Assembly: GCA_946699065.1 (NCBI GenBank) | Contig: CAMPDV010000103.1 | Coordinates: forward strand, 62,001-126,000 | Source of the DNA: Loxodes magnus | Taxonomy: Eukaryota; Ciliophora; Karyorelictea; Loxodida; Loxodidae | Length of the DNA stretch: 64,000 nt | Reading direction: 5' to 3' | Program-made: the position numbers and the translations under genes | Shown here: piece by piece, positions 47,640-59,194 of the stretch | How positions within the stretch are numbered: position 1 is the first letter of the stretch | Layout: every line of letters begins with the position of its first letter | Notes under the pieces: generated by a model | Seen by the model: only the letters and a program-made list of their open reading frames with translations | Databases searched by the model: none | What the model was told of the DNA's origin: nothing

Positions 47640-49222
47640 TCTCAATACTCTATCTATCTTAAAAACATAAGATTATGCTTAATAAGATAAATAACTGAGT
47701 CTTCACTATAACATTATGATAGACTATTCATTTAAATGATGATTAATTAAGGAAGCTTTGTAAGATATTTTAATTCTAGAGAAAGTGGAAGAGTTAGCAT
47801 ATTGAAATGCTTATAAAGCAGTTAGATTATGATATGAGGATCAATTATATAAGAGAAAGAGCTTTGAGATATACCTAAAGTAAATAGCTATAAGCTAAGA
47901 GTCTTATTGCTTTAGCAGTTTACACGCTTTATTCAGTTTAAAAGTATGTTGAGTCCTTTTGCTATTCTACTTATGAACATAACTGGTGTTTCTTCTATCC
48001 AACTTTCTTATGAGGATTCAAAAGAGACTTTAATAGATCTAAAATATTACCATTTTAAGAATATGCAGCAGGCTCATAGATCTAAAAGGTAAGAAAGACA
48101 CATAGCGATATTTTCTTTAGTTCTATAAGAGTGATTAGATAATAGCAGACTGAACAAATAGGAAAATATATAAATTATCTTAAGTAAATGCATTAGATAA
48201 ATAAGCATAGATTTAAGGATTTAAAGATGAATAAATAAGAAATAAGCATGTGTATTTAGGTAAGCTTTATTACTGAGACAAAAACGAAACTCTCTCGTAA
48301 GATATATGTTCAATTCTCAAATTCAAGTAAACAACTTATTAAGAGAACAAAATTAATGTATGATAGCACTTTAAACAAGCAATATATCTTATAATGTCTA
48401 CAAAGAAAATAGTTGCATTAGGTAAATCTTCATACTCTAGGATGCTAAAAATAAAGGAAGTAATAGATTGCTATATGCAACTTAACTATTAAAAAAGAGA
48501 GTTATAAGAATGCTTTATTCTGTTTTTAACTAATTATCAATTATTGTATAAAAATAGCTTATAAGAAGCAATTTACTTAAAGCCAGTAACCTAACTATCT
48601 AGCAATAAGTTACCTTGATTGAGATTTACTCTGTAAAGAATGAGAAGTAAAAAACTATAAGTTACAGTGCAGTAGCTAATTCATCAAATAAGCAGTAAGA
48701 AATAAAAATTAAATAGCTCTAAAATGATAACTAAATCCTTTATACAGAATTAAGCAAAGCTTCTACATATCTTTTTAATTAAGAAATAGAAGAACTAAGA
48801 TAAAATATAACAAATTTGAAATCTAAATTAAATAAGCCATATTCAATTTATGATTAAACAATATATGATCTATTGTAGATTGAAATATCAAACTAAAACT
48901 TAATCGAATATATAAAAATAGATAATAGATCAAGAAATAAAAAGAAGATCGGTTATGTGAAGATTCTGAAGGATAGGATGCAGCAAAAAAGATTCTGTTG
49001 AATATATCAAAATTTACAAAAGCGAAAGTAAAAAATTCTAATTAAATCTAATCAAGATTTATTGTATATCTGAGGTAATTTATTCAAGAAAAAACTAATT
49101 AATAGAAATTGATTACTCTAGAAAATAGTAGATGGTTAAAAAAGAACACAACCTGGGGAAGAAATGATCGATTTCAATGAGTGTTTGATGGTTCTCGAGA
49201 CCTTTTATAAAATAATAAATGA
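47640..49222 (+). CDS. Unrecognised helical protein
   Basis: Frames chain from about 47640, or from ATG 47717 (MIDYSFKWWLIKEALQDILI), through EKVEELAYWNAYKAVRLWYE, VQKYVESFCYSTYEHNWCFF and KTHSDIFFSSIRVIRQQQTE. A single frame then runs from 48250: DKNETLSQDICSILKFKQTT, KIKEVIDCYMQLNYQKRELQ, KEDRLCEDSEGQDAAKKILL and NDRFQWVFDGSRDLLQNNK, with a TGA at 49220-49222. About 500 residues, mostly helices, perhaps repeat-like. Divergent from DPD with a short shared upstream region. Family unknown. Confidence 0.6.
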
Positions 49223-49754
49223 CAAGCCAAGTAAAGTAGATATCATATTAATAAACTACGTTAAGTTATAATAAAAAGATTATTCTTTAATATCATATAT
49301 CAAAGTTAAGTTTAAAAAAGTATAAAAGGCATTCATTATAACTTTATTAAAAGTAAATGAACTTATAATACGGTTTTCCTAATTTTTTTCCATTTTAAGA
49401 ATTTTAAACTGTTTAGAAATGCTAAGCAGAAAATTTTTATTCATTAATCAATGAAAATTTAGTGATATTAATTGATTAGTCCTTAATTTTACCTATTTTA
49501 GTTACTTTTATAGCCAGTGTTTTAATAAAAAATTATCTTAATCATTTTTTCTTTTATAATTTCTTTCTCATCTTTTTTTAATAAAAAACCTATTCTTAAT
49601 AATTTTAATTTATTCCATTATCCTTAAAAATAATATAAAGAGGGATTCTTAAATAACTATAAAAAATATTTGATTAATAAATCTTTATAAGTGCCTAAAT
49701 ACTTCTCTCAATTCCTTATTCTTTACTTAATATTTTCTTCTGCCTATATATTTC
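49223..49754. other. Intergenic spacer
   Basis: AT-rich; no gene seen between the converging ends of the flanking genes. Confidence 0.4.
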
Positions 49755-52067
49755 TCACATTGCATTTTATTAGCTATAAGCCATAATTCTTATACATCTC
49801 ATTTCAATCTGACTATTAATTAATAAATAAACTTACATTACCTATCTCGATTACTTCTAGACATTTAATATTCTCTAGAAATTCCATCTTCTCATCGTGA
49901 ATTTTTTTTTCTCATCCTAGAAATTCCAAAATCCCGTTCCAGATATCAACCACTTATTATCTTTACTTATCGCTAAAGTTCCCACTGATACGAAATTTCC
50001 TTATAATGGGCATCTACATTAGCCAGAATTAATATCCCATATTTTTATTAACTTGTCCTGGCTTCCTGATATTATAGATCTATTATTGCTACTTATTTTC
50101 ACAATAAGTATATGATCTGAATGTCCTGTAATCGTTCGAACACATTGACCAGTTGAAAAATTTAAAATCTTTATTGTCTTATCTTTACTGCCAGATAATA
50201 ATCATTTATTGTCACATGAGACTTCTACAGTGTTTACATAATTTGCATGACCATACAGAGTATTCTTTAAACCTCCAGTTTGTAAGTCCCATATTTTTAT
50301 TGTCTTATCTTTACTTGCAAAAACTATTAATTTATTATCACTTGATATTTTTACAGCATATAAAGAATCAGAATGAGCGTCTATATTTCCATTTAGTTAT
50401 TCAGTTATCATATCCCATATTTTTATTGACTTATCTTCACTTCCTGATACTATTCATTTATTATCACTTGATATTGTAACACTTAATATAGAACTTGCAT
50501 GTCCATTTAGAGAACTTTTTAACTAACCAGTTTTCATGGCTCATTTTTTTATTGAATTATCTTCGCTTCCTGACACTATTCATTCATTGTTATTTGATAT
50601 TGCAACAGAAAGTACATCACTCATATGTCCCCCAAAGTGAACTTTAACTAACCGCTTGATATTTCCCATATTCTTATCGTATAATCACCACTACTTGATA
50701 TAATTAATCTATTATCGCTGGAAATGACTACAGCATATACTAAATTCGAATGTCCTTCAATAGTATGAGGATATTCAGTTAATACATTCAATAGATTAGC
50801 ATTTTCCAAGTTACAACTAATAAATTTGGTATTCCTCAAGTTGCAATTTTAAAGATTAGAGCTTGAAAGATTACAATTAATGGAGATTGCATCTGATAAG
50901 TTTGTATTTTCCAATCTTATTTTCCAGAAATTATAATCCTTAAACTTATGATTCAAGAAACTTAACCAAGTCATCGCATTAGTAGCAGTTCATTCTATCT
51001 CCTATTAGACTTTAGTTAAATTTATAATTCTCAATAGTTTTTCCTTTAAATTGTTGTTGTCTAACTAACTTAAAGCTAGCATATAATTAATGTTCCAAGT
51101 GAAATTTATTTTGTTAAAGGGACTTTGAATCAATTTGGCTAGTATTTGTCTTATTCTTAAATCTCAGATAAAAACTATTTTAATTTTCTTTCATTTTTAA
51201 ACTCTCTAAACTGCTTCTGAAATTAGTCTTCCTATAATCTTAATAAGAGTTATGAAGATTATATTATCACTTCCTAATTAGTAGCTTAAATCAATTAGAA
51301 TATTTCTATCTCTTATCCTTAACTTATATTTCCCATTAGTTATTTAAAACTTACTATTATTATCTGAAATATTAATCTAAAAACCTTTCAACATTTGACT
51401 CATGATTATTCTATCCTATCATGCTATTTAGAAATATAAAGATCGCATTTATTAGATAAAATTTGAAATTTTGGATTTTTGAATCACTCCATTCTGAGGA
51501 TATTTAGAACTATTTAGCTTTTTCTACTTCTTCTTTCATTTCTTTGTAGCTTTATTATATTTCATATAGCTACTATATGCTCTAGTTGCACTACTACTCA
51601 CCTTGTACTTCAGTTTCTTTTATTTTCTAGAAACTAATTTTCAATTTAATTAGCTTTTTTATTGAATCTTCAACCTAAATGATGTTTTCTTAATATGGCC
51701 ATGCATCGTTTTGGCTTGAATATTTAGCGCCTTTTTGGTAGGCAATAATGCTTTTTGTAGCACCTGCATGTATCTTCTTTTAATTATTTCTCCAAGCTGT
51801 AAGAGATTGAATCATACCCATTAAATTTTCCCTCTAATCAAAAATTCTTAGTTCTAACTTCAAATATTCAAATAGGTTAAAATTTTTAACATTCTATGCC
51901 TGTAAACTAAAGCATGAACTATGCTTTTTGCAATTAAATTTACTATCATGTTGAGAAACTAGATTAACAAATGCCTAACAAGTAACACAGGTACAGATAA
52001 GAATTTTAGGAATTCTTTCGTCTTAATTGAAATCCTGCATACAATTTTTACAAAAACTAAAATCCAT
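49755..52067 (-). CDS. Zinc-finger / coiled-coil / pentapeptide / WD40 protein
   Basis: ATG 52067 (MDFSFCKNCMQDF) starts a Cys/His cluster (CKNC..CTCVTC..H..CKKHSSC) of the RING or B-box kind. A coiled coil follows (QSYKEMKEEVEKAKQF). After a short intron-like junction near 51440 comes a helical region (SDNIIFITLIKIIGRLISEA), 'TATNAMTWLSFLNHKFKDYN', and a pentapeptide-type run (NLSSSNLQNCNLRNTKF). Then come about seven WD40 blades (HSNLVYAVVISSDNRLIISS; GHMSDVLSVAISNNNEWIVS; DKSIKIWDMITEQLNGNID). In several blades the residue after 'DNK' is TGA, where Trp or Leu is normal. The middle plus WD40 resembles the C-terminal half of ciliate NACHT-WD40 proteins, but no NACHT P-loop is present. Likely a ubiquitin-ligase-type scaffold (inference). 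The 3' end at TGA 49755-49757 is tentative. Confidence 0.85.
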
Positions 52068-52487
52068 TAGAATAAAAATAAGCTAAAAGCTAAATTAAGG
52101 AGCATTTCCACTGTAAAAATATATAAAACTATAAAATTAAAAAAAAGTTAGTTAAGTTTAGTACTTCTAGTGAGATTTATTTTCGTATTAGATTCAAGGA
52201 AAAATTGAAAAAGCTATTATATAAAAATAAATCATTTCAGTAAAATTTTTTGTAAATATAGTGCAAAAATGTAAGATTTTGTTTCTAAAGAAAAGGGGAA
52301 AAAAGTAGAAAATAAATAAAATGGTTATAAATATTAGTATGATAGAGTATAAAATGGAATTTGTATTATCAAAAAGGGAAAAAAATTAATAACTATTGAA
52401 TAAGAATGAGAGAATGTATAAGGGAGTAAAGCTAAGTAATAAGGTTAAATATTAAAGATTGTGATTTCTATTTTTAGAATATGAAAA

Positions 52488-53650
52488 ATGGGTAAAAAAG
52501 GATTTTGTGGAAATTATTTATTTATTAGAATAAATAAAATGGCACCTAAAAATAATCCTCTTTTGGCTTATTTATTTAAAAATAAGAAAAATAATCTAGC
52601 CTATCAGAATAAGTACATAGCAAATTTAGGAAAAATAATCTCAGGAAGCTTATGCATAATCAGTGTAGCAACGTATTAAAATATATAATATGCGGAAATA
52701 TAAAAAGATAAAGGATAGGAAAATTAGAAAGAAAGCTAGAAAATTAATTGAATAACTAGGCCTATGATTCCCATCCATAGAAGAAACATTCAATAAAATT
52801 TAATCGTAAATAGTAATTAAATTGGAATAGGATGATAAATAATTTAATGGAGCCCCTCAAATGTTTTAACTCCAATTTTCTTAATTTTATCATCAAATAA
52901 AATAATTTTAAGAAAGGGTAAGAATCATAACAAGCAGTAATTTAAAAATCATAAGATTATTAGTCAACCATTCCAATTTAGATTGAATCTAATTAATAAT
53001 AATGAGATTAATTTCTATCGTAGAAAGATTCAGTGCTATATATGCTTGAAGAGTCCTTGGTGGAAAATATGCTGAAAAAGCACAAAAATTGAAAGAATTA
53101 ATAAAAAGAAAATATTAGACGGATTTTCTACTTTTGACTAAAAAGAAAGGATTAATATATAAACAGAAATTTTATAACTCAAGAATATAAGAAATGAATA
53201 ACAGTTGAAGAAGAAATCAAAAAGACTAATGGATTTGGGCGAGATATGGAAGGAGAACTAATAAAATCCTACGCAATCCTTTAATTTGGGAGAGAGCGGT
53301 TCCAAATAAAAAAATAGCTTTGAAGTTTTCTTCTTAGATATAAACTTAATTTTATTCTTTATCCTTTTTAAATTGAAAAAATATGGAAAAGAAATATAAA
53401 CTAAAAAAATTAAATCAAAAATACTTAGCCATTTTGTAATTTATTAAGGAAAGAGAAGGAAAGATATATGAGGAGGTGAGATTAATATAAACAGATTTAA
53501 ATTTTTATAATTAAGGAATAGAGTATTACTTAAATCTAATATTTAAAAATGGGACAAACATTCTAAGATTTTAACTAAGCTTAAAAAAGGATAAAAATAA
53601 AAAACATTAGAAGAAAAAAGTTAAAATATAAAATAATTAAATAAATAAAA
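52488..53650 (+). CDS. Dispersed membrane/coiled-coil gene family, copy 3
   Basis: ATG 52488 opens MGKKGFCGNYLFIRINKMAP, then NKYIANLGKIISGSLCIISV (hydrophobic segment; copies 1 and 2 have the same 'GSLCIIS/GIFCIIS/GFYCILC' position). Coiled coil follows (RIGKLERKLENQLNNQAYD), then ESLVENMLKKHKNWKNQQKE (copy 2: EASLQKMLVMKPNLWKQQRN) and the C-terminal NPTQSFNLGESGSK near 53270. The frame is readable to about 53650. This is the only copy with a clean N-terminal ATG. A SINE 3'-end fragment follows at 53755. Confidence 0.55.
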
Positions 53651-53754
53651 AGTTTCTGAGTTATTAGCAAATTGCTTTATTAAATTAAGAAATTTGCTTA
53701 AATAAAAGTTTTAAAAGTGAATTTTTTAATGAAAAAACTTGAATAGTGAAATAA

Positions 53755-54062
53755 ATAAATAAATTGGATTATAGAGCGCGTAGCTCTTTAAATTAATTTT
53801 ATTTAGTATAAATAAAAATTTCTCATTGGAAACTTCCTCCAGTGCTTCACTTCCTTGGAAATTCTGTCATCCAATAGGATATGGTTCGAGTGATGCCCCA
53901 AGAGACCTAATCATCTAGCGTCTTTCTTTAACCGTTGCTCAATACCTCTAGTTTCTTCCTGCTTTGTTCCTACCTAAATTCTTTCTCAGTTCATTGCTCC
54001 TGAAGTATTTCCTGGCCCTCGAGTTAAAGTTAGTCTCAGTTAGATGATCGTTTCTCCCTATT
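53755..54062 (-). mobile_element. SINE-like 3' end fragment joined to a G+C-rich block
   Basis: 53755-53800 repeats the tail and 3' end of the SINE-like element, (AAAT)n followed by GGATTATAGAGCGCG-TAGCTCTTTAAA. The loop half of the stem-loop is deleted, leaving GAGCGCGTAGCTC (53774-53786). The following G+C-rich block to 54062 is not shared with the other two copies. On the minus strand it is readable as protein (LEVLSNGQRKTLDDQVSWGI), so it may be part of another element or an exon. Confidence 0.5.
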
Positions 54063-54650
54063 TAAAATATATAATTAATATAAAATTTAAATCTTGAAAC
54101 TTCGTTAAAATAATTTTTTTTTATAATCGTTTTATAATAAGAGAATGGACAAAAAGTTTGAGAAATGGAATGAAAATAATAATAAGAGAGAAATTATTAG
54201 AGAAAGAATGAAAAAAGAGCTAAAAAAATCGTAATTAAACTTAATCAAAATAAATGTTTGAATAAAAGAAAAAAAATTCTCAAAAAGATAAAAGTTTTTG
54301 TTTTATTACTTGATTGAATTATAAGATAATTTTGCTATAAAATAAAAATTTTAAATTAAAAAAAAGTTGTCACAAAAAAAGTTGAGAATATGCTTAAAAA
54401 TATAAAGAAAAAGAAAAATTTTAGGATAAAACATAAAAATGTCTTTTAAAGTGAGATTTAAATGAGTATATTTTTCAAAATTAATGTTTTGGATTATTCG
54501 CAAAGAATATTAGTTTAAATTAAAGTTAAAACCAAAATAATTTTAAAAAAGTGAAGTAATAATAATAAATTATCGCTAATTCTTCTTTAAAAAAGAATCA
54601 TCACGCTTTTAGCTTATTAAAAATTGTCAATTAAAAAAAATCTGGAAATG
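54063..54650. other. AT-rich spacer
   Basis: A- and T-rich with no convincing frame; no gene, RNA or repeat seen. Confidence 0.4.
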
Positions 54651-54652
54651 GC

Positions 54653-55066
54653 TCAAATCTGATATTTCTATGTTGAAATTTTTTATTTTTATCTCGTTCT
54701 GTCATAAAAATGAATATTATATTCATTTTTTTTGCTTTTTTCAGTAAGATATATAAGATATATGAAAATTATTATTGTAAAATTTGTCTTTTGACCCTCA
54801 TTATTTTCTTGAATTAAGTTTGCTTCATTTTTTATCGACATTTTTTCAACTTTTCTGCATTTGAATTTTGTAATCGTTCTTGGGATTTCACCTTCTCTAT
54901 ATCTAATTATCTTCTTATACGTGACTTTGTGGTATTTCCATAATTTCAAACTTAGAACTACTTGGATACCTTTTGCCAAGTTAGTGTCCATTAACGCGAG
55001 AAGTATTTGAATTATGAAAATCAACTGAAGTTAGAAACTAATTTTCTTAAAAACTGGCTTCTCCAT
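54653..55066 (-). CDS. Unrecognised small protein with a C-terminal hydrophobic segment
   Basis: ATG 55066 gives MEKPVFKKISFQLQLIFIIQ, ILLALMDTNLAKGIQVVLSL, a basic middle (RYREGEIPRTITKFKCRKVE), NEANLIQENNEGQKTNF and then a hydrophobic run (TIIIFIYLIYLT) near the end, with TGA at 54653-54655. About 137 codons in one frame. A possible small membrane protein with both termini anchored. Part of it is open even under the standard code (54689-55024), which is unusual for this window. Confidence 0.6.
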
Positions 55067-55819
55067 GCAATTGCTCCAACGTCTAATATCTACTATCCAG
55101 CTTGTTGAAATGAGCAGACAAGTGGTAGATATTCAACTATGAGAGTCAACTTTTAAAAAACTTAAAAATGATAAATACTAGCGAGCATAAATTTGTAATA
55201 AAGGTATTTAACCATTATATCTCAAAAAAGGATGAAAAGCTATCAGATATTCAATTAAAAGCATCAAAAATGTGATAAAAAATGTAAATTTTTTGTCCTT
55301 TTACTTCACATTTAATATTATAGATAAATTCTGTAATTAAGCAAAAATAAAAACTAAACTAGTTCCATTTATAAATGGAATCAGGCAATTATAAAGCTAC
55401 ATAAGTAAGGCCCTAATTTATTTACTTATATAAAAAAGACCAAATAAATAGATGATACAACATGAACGATAATAAAAATAATTTATAAAGATTCTTAAAT
55501 ATCACTAGTAATCTCATATCTTTCTACTGTTTATAAAGCATACAATACTCTTATATTATAAATTGATTGCAACGTTATTCATATAGTTGCTTTCAGAAAA
55601 CTATAGAAATAAATATCTTATGATTTTAAATTAAAAAAGGTTAGTTAACTCTATAGAATATTTTAAAGAATTATATGGAAAAAATTATGAAAATTGGATT
55701 GAGTTTATGCAATAGAAGGATTTAATAAAAGATTATTATATTAAGGTTTTATAATAAAAGAAATGATATTTACTAGGTGTATTAGCCCAAAGAGCCAAAT
55801 ATTATTTTAAAATATTTAA

Positions 55820-56696
55820 ATATTATTGATCAATTAATTTAAATATGTTTGGTTTTGGTCTAGAAGTTTGAAAAGATTTAAGGTTTGTATAATTCTCTTT
55901 CTTCTAAGAATTTATTGTTCTCCGTCTAGTTTTTATTATTTTCTTCTTCTGATATTCCAATCATATGAAGAAAAGAAAGAATCTGCTTTTATTAGATTGA
56001 ACTCCAGTCCGCCCTCTTTATTTCCAGATGTCGCTTGCATTTCCGTCATAGATACCGTTGATTTTTGCAGATGAAGCATATTTTTGTTTGTTTTCATTTT
56101 TTTGTCATTCATTCATTTTTTTCTCTATTCCCATTTGAATAAAACTACTCTGTTAGAATTCTCGTCTGAATTATTCCAGTTTTCTTTAAATCTCTATATT
56201 AAATTGATCTTGTCTCACCCAATTTTTTTCATCTTGTTTTAAATAATTCGAATATCATTTTCCATTACTTTATCTTTTTCAATAGCCATTTTTTGTCTTA
56301 TAATATTTCTAAATTTTTCACCAAAATAAAATTTATCATCTTTAGTGTTTTTCTCAACTTATTATTATTATTGATATTAATCTTCTTCTAATTATTAGAT
56401 CAGTGTTTAGATTAGATCTAATATCGTAGTTAGATTCATGTTTTTATTTTATTCGTACAAATCGTTCCAGCTTTAAAGCGACTTATTTCTAGCTATTAAT
56501 CCTGTTAATTTCTTTTAAATTTCTTTAGCGTAGTTTCAATATCTCCCATCTAGCTCTCTTTCTATTTTCAGGTAATGGGTTATAAAAAGATCACATCTAT
56601 GGATAGGAAGTTTTTGAAATCTGGTCTCTTTACTTGGACCTTAACCTTCCTGCATATCTCTTTTCCCAAGAGTAATATACCTTTAAGAGCATCCAT
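55820..56696 (-). CDS. Unrecognised basic coiled-coil protein
   Basis: ATG 56696 opens MDALKGILLLGKEICRKVKV, QVKRPDFKNFLSIDVIFLQP and MGDIETTLKKFKRNQQDQQL. After one frame change near 56350 come DDKFYFGEKFRNIIRQKMAI, EKDKVMENDIRIIQNKMKKI, STVSMTEMQATSGNKEGGLE and FSSYDWNIRRRKQQKLDGEQ. About 285 codons. A clear ATG, balanced composition and long same-frame runs make it a good gene. No family recognised. The end is approximate; no TGA is found near 55820, so a tail may continue left. Confidence 0.6.
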
Positions 56697-56759
56697 CTTA
56701 TATAATAAAAAATGTAAATTGAATCATAAAATTGAACTAAATTACCCATATCATAATAA

Positions 56760-57840
56760 AAAGGATCTCTTTAATATATAAATAACAGAGCTAAATAGCA
56801 CTACTTTAAATTAAAATTACGTATAGTAATAAAATACTTAATAAATGAAAAAGTCTTTAAAAGCACTAAAATATCACTCTAAAATTTTAGACTTTTCTTA
56901 CTATATGAAATAATAATAAAACAGATTCTAGACTGAAATCAGTTTAAATTCGATTGAAGTATAGAATAAGATAAAATTATAAATTGATAGTTTATTATAT
57001 ATTATAAGCAATTTTGAAAACGAATATGAAGAAATTTTAAACTAAGAGAAATTAAGAAAAATATATAAAGTTGGCCAAACTAAACTTCTAATATTAATTT
57101 GTCGAAGGCTGTAAAATTATAGTTCATTTTAAAAATTATAACAAATGTAAAAAATGAAAAACTTATTGCAAAAAAATTGAAAATTCTAAAAAAATAAGGT
57201 AAATAATAAGAAAAAAAAATGTAGCAGCTTTGAAGCATAAGTATAATTTGAAAAAAAAACATAATGTAAAAAGTACTTTAAATGGTCATTGGATTAAAGC
57301 AAAACATTATATAAATATTAAACAAGAAAAGAGAAGCAAAAAAAGTTTAAAAAAAGACTTAAAAAAGGCTAAAATAAAATGGCTTAAAAATAGTTAAATT
57401 TTAATTTGTTTTCTTTATTAATTCGAATTAAAAATCTATAAAAATAATCAAGCAGTAAATTAAAAACAAATAATAGATTAAGGAAAAAGTAAAAAAATAT
57501 TTTGAAAATAATAAAAAACACAAAAAATATTATAAAATATAGATTAAAATAATTAAATTAGAAGTTAAACAAAATTCTTTTAATACTTGAATTCATAATC
57601 TCAAATAGCAATTACAAAAAAATTAATCAGGATATGAGAGATAAACAATTGAGAAAAGAAAAAATTAAAACTATAAAAAAAGAATAAATAGATAAAAAGT
57701 GTAAATTAAAGTATTATATAAAAATTAAAAAAGGAAATTAAGCAAAAATATAGAAATAAAAATAAAATATTAAAATAATAAATTTTATTTTAGTTAAAAA
57801 TAAATATTTAAAATGAAGCATAAAAAATAACAATAAGAGA
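56760..57840. other. Extremely AT-rich spacer
   Basis: A-rich on the plus strand with almost no G or C over a kilobase. No frame stands out, and the short standard-code ORF at 57080-57262 is low-complexity noise. Confidence 0.5.
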
Positions 57841-57842
57841 TA

Positions 57843-58075
57843 AGTCTTAGGCAGTGGAGATGAACGACCACTGACTATATACATCATCTTGAAGGAATTA
57901 CCTCTGAAAGATTATCCGACTTTGATAAGGTTTTAAGTCTCTAATTATGGAGAATGCATTAGTTTTTTATGGTAGTCCCTGTTGCAAAAAAAATCAGCAG
58001 TTTGTTCCTGCTATGTTCCATAAGAGGCTATTTTGAGAAAACTAATGTACGACGAGAGTTCAGTTGTTTTAAAAA
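57843..58075 (+). other. G+C-richer block, possibly a 5' exon or repeat
   Basis: Abruptly more G+C-rich than the kilobase before it. Its start, CAGTGGAGATGAACGACCACTG, is an imperfect inverted repeat. It is readable on the plus strand as LIMENALVFYGSPCCKKNQQ. It may be the first exon of the gene continuing at 58370, or a short element like the blocks at 40780 and 53795. Confidence 0.3.
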
Positions 58076-58369
58076 ATTTGAAGTAAATAATAATCAAATA
58101 AATATATAAAAATCTTCAACAAAGTAATGCTAATTTGTTTCTTTTCATTACTAGTTTTGTCAACTTAATTCTATTTGGTTATATTTGCTTTTCTAACTTC
58201 ATAACAAAATACAAATTTCATTGATACTTTTGACATTAAAAATTATGAATTTTTGATTTTAAAGCTAAATTTATATTTGGATATATATAATTAACTTTCT
58301 TAGTTTTACTATTTTTAGTCAAAACTATATTAATTTAATGATTTGTTTTTGTGGATTTATAGATGATAT

Positions 58370-58750
58370 GATAGATTTAATTTTCAATCAATTAAATTAG
58401 AGCAACTGATAACTCCTTTCAAACTCATCAGCACTAGAAACTCAGTTAATAAGCTTGACAAAAATATCCTATAGATTAATTCAATAAACTTCGGCCAGAA
58501 GTCCTTGACTATGAGCCTACAGACTTCAAGCCGCTAGCAAGTGAGAATAGCCAAAAAGATTTTATATCCTTGCAGGGATTACAAAAACTACTTTCGAATA
58601 AATATAAATTACTCTCCAACGGTAAACCCTTTCCTAGTCTAAGCCAGTTAAACTGGTTAACTCCCTCAGTGTCAGGATAGGAGTTTGACCTTGTCAATGA
58701 GCTAAAAAGCTTGATTGGACAATTAATCTCAACTCCCGCCATCTTTTAAA
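58370..58750 (+). CDS. C-terminal exon of an unrecognised protein
   Basis: The plus frame reads SQQAWQKYPIDQFNKLRPEV, LDYEPTDFKPLASENSQKDF, ISLQGLQKLLSNKYKLLSNG, KPFPSLSQLNWLTPSVSGQE and FDLVNELKSLIGQLISTPAI. It then meets TAA in plainly non-coding AT-rich sequence. Balanced acidic and hydrophobic composition favours this strand over the 77-codon standard-code ORF on the minus strand (58509-58742), which is its shadow. No downstream TGA lies close by, so the true end is unclear. Family unknown. Confidence 0.5.
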
Positions 58751-59170
58751 TTATTTAATTTCCAATTAGTTTCCCTTTCTAAGAATAAACTATTTTTATA
58801 TACATATATGCTTAATTAAGTATCTTTACCCTTTAAGTTTATAGTAATAATTTTTATTATTTTCGCTTCATAAAAATATACATTATGTAAATAGCTAAAT
58901 TACGCTATCTTACACTAAGGTAGGTTTTAAAATAGTAAATAACTCTAAAGTCATAATTTATATATAGATAACTTTTCTAATATTTTTAAGAAAATAAAGT
59001 TCCCTTTTCAAGCCGGTCTAGCTATGTCTAAATTTGTTTAAAAAACTGATAAATTATTTTTAAAAGATTCTTTGCTAAGATGGAAATCCCATTTATAAAA
59101 ATAAGGTTAGACTTACTTAAAATATGAATTATCTTATTTCGCTGTATTCCTATTAAGTCTAATATTTGAA

Positions 59171-59194
59171 TAACGTAACATAACATAACATAAT
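59171..59194 (-). repeat. Short (TTATG)n tail of the LINE
   Basis: About three to four pentamer units (plus-strand TAACATAACATAACATAA) directly after the last coding-like sequence of the LINE. Short-unit tails of this kind are common at LINE 3' ends and fix the orientation of the element. Confidence 0.7.

Noticed and set aside
50153-50479. 108-codon plus-strand ORF of Tyr/Leu/Ile-rich repeats
   Set aside because: Antisense shadow of the WD40 blades; its repetitiveness only reflects the blade repeat.
58509-58742. 77-codon standard-code ORF on the minus strand
   Set aside because: Its plus-strand partner frame has better charged/hydrophobic balance and extends further upstream in the same frame; this ORF is a shadow.
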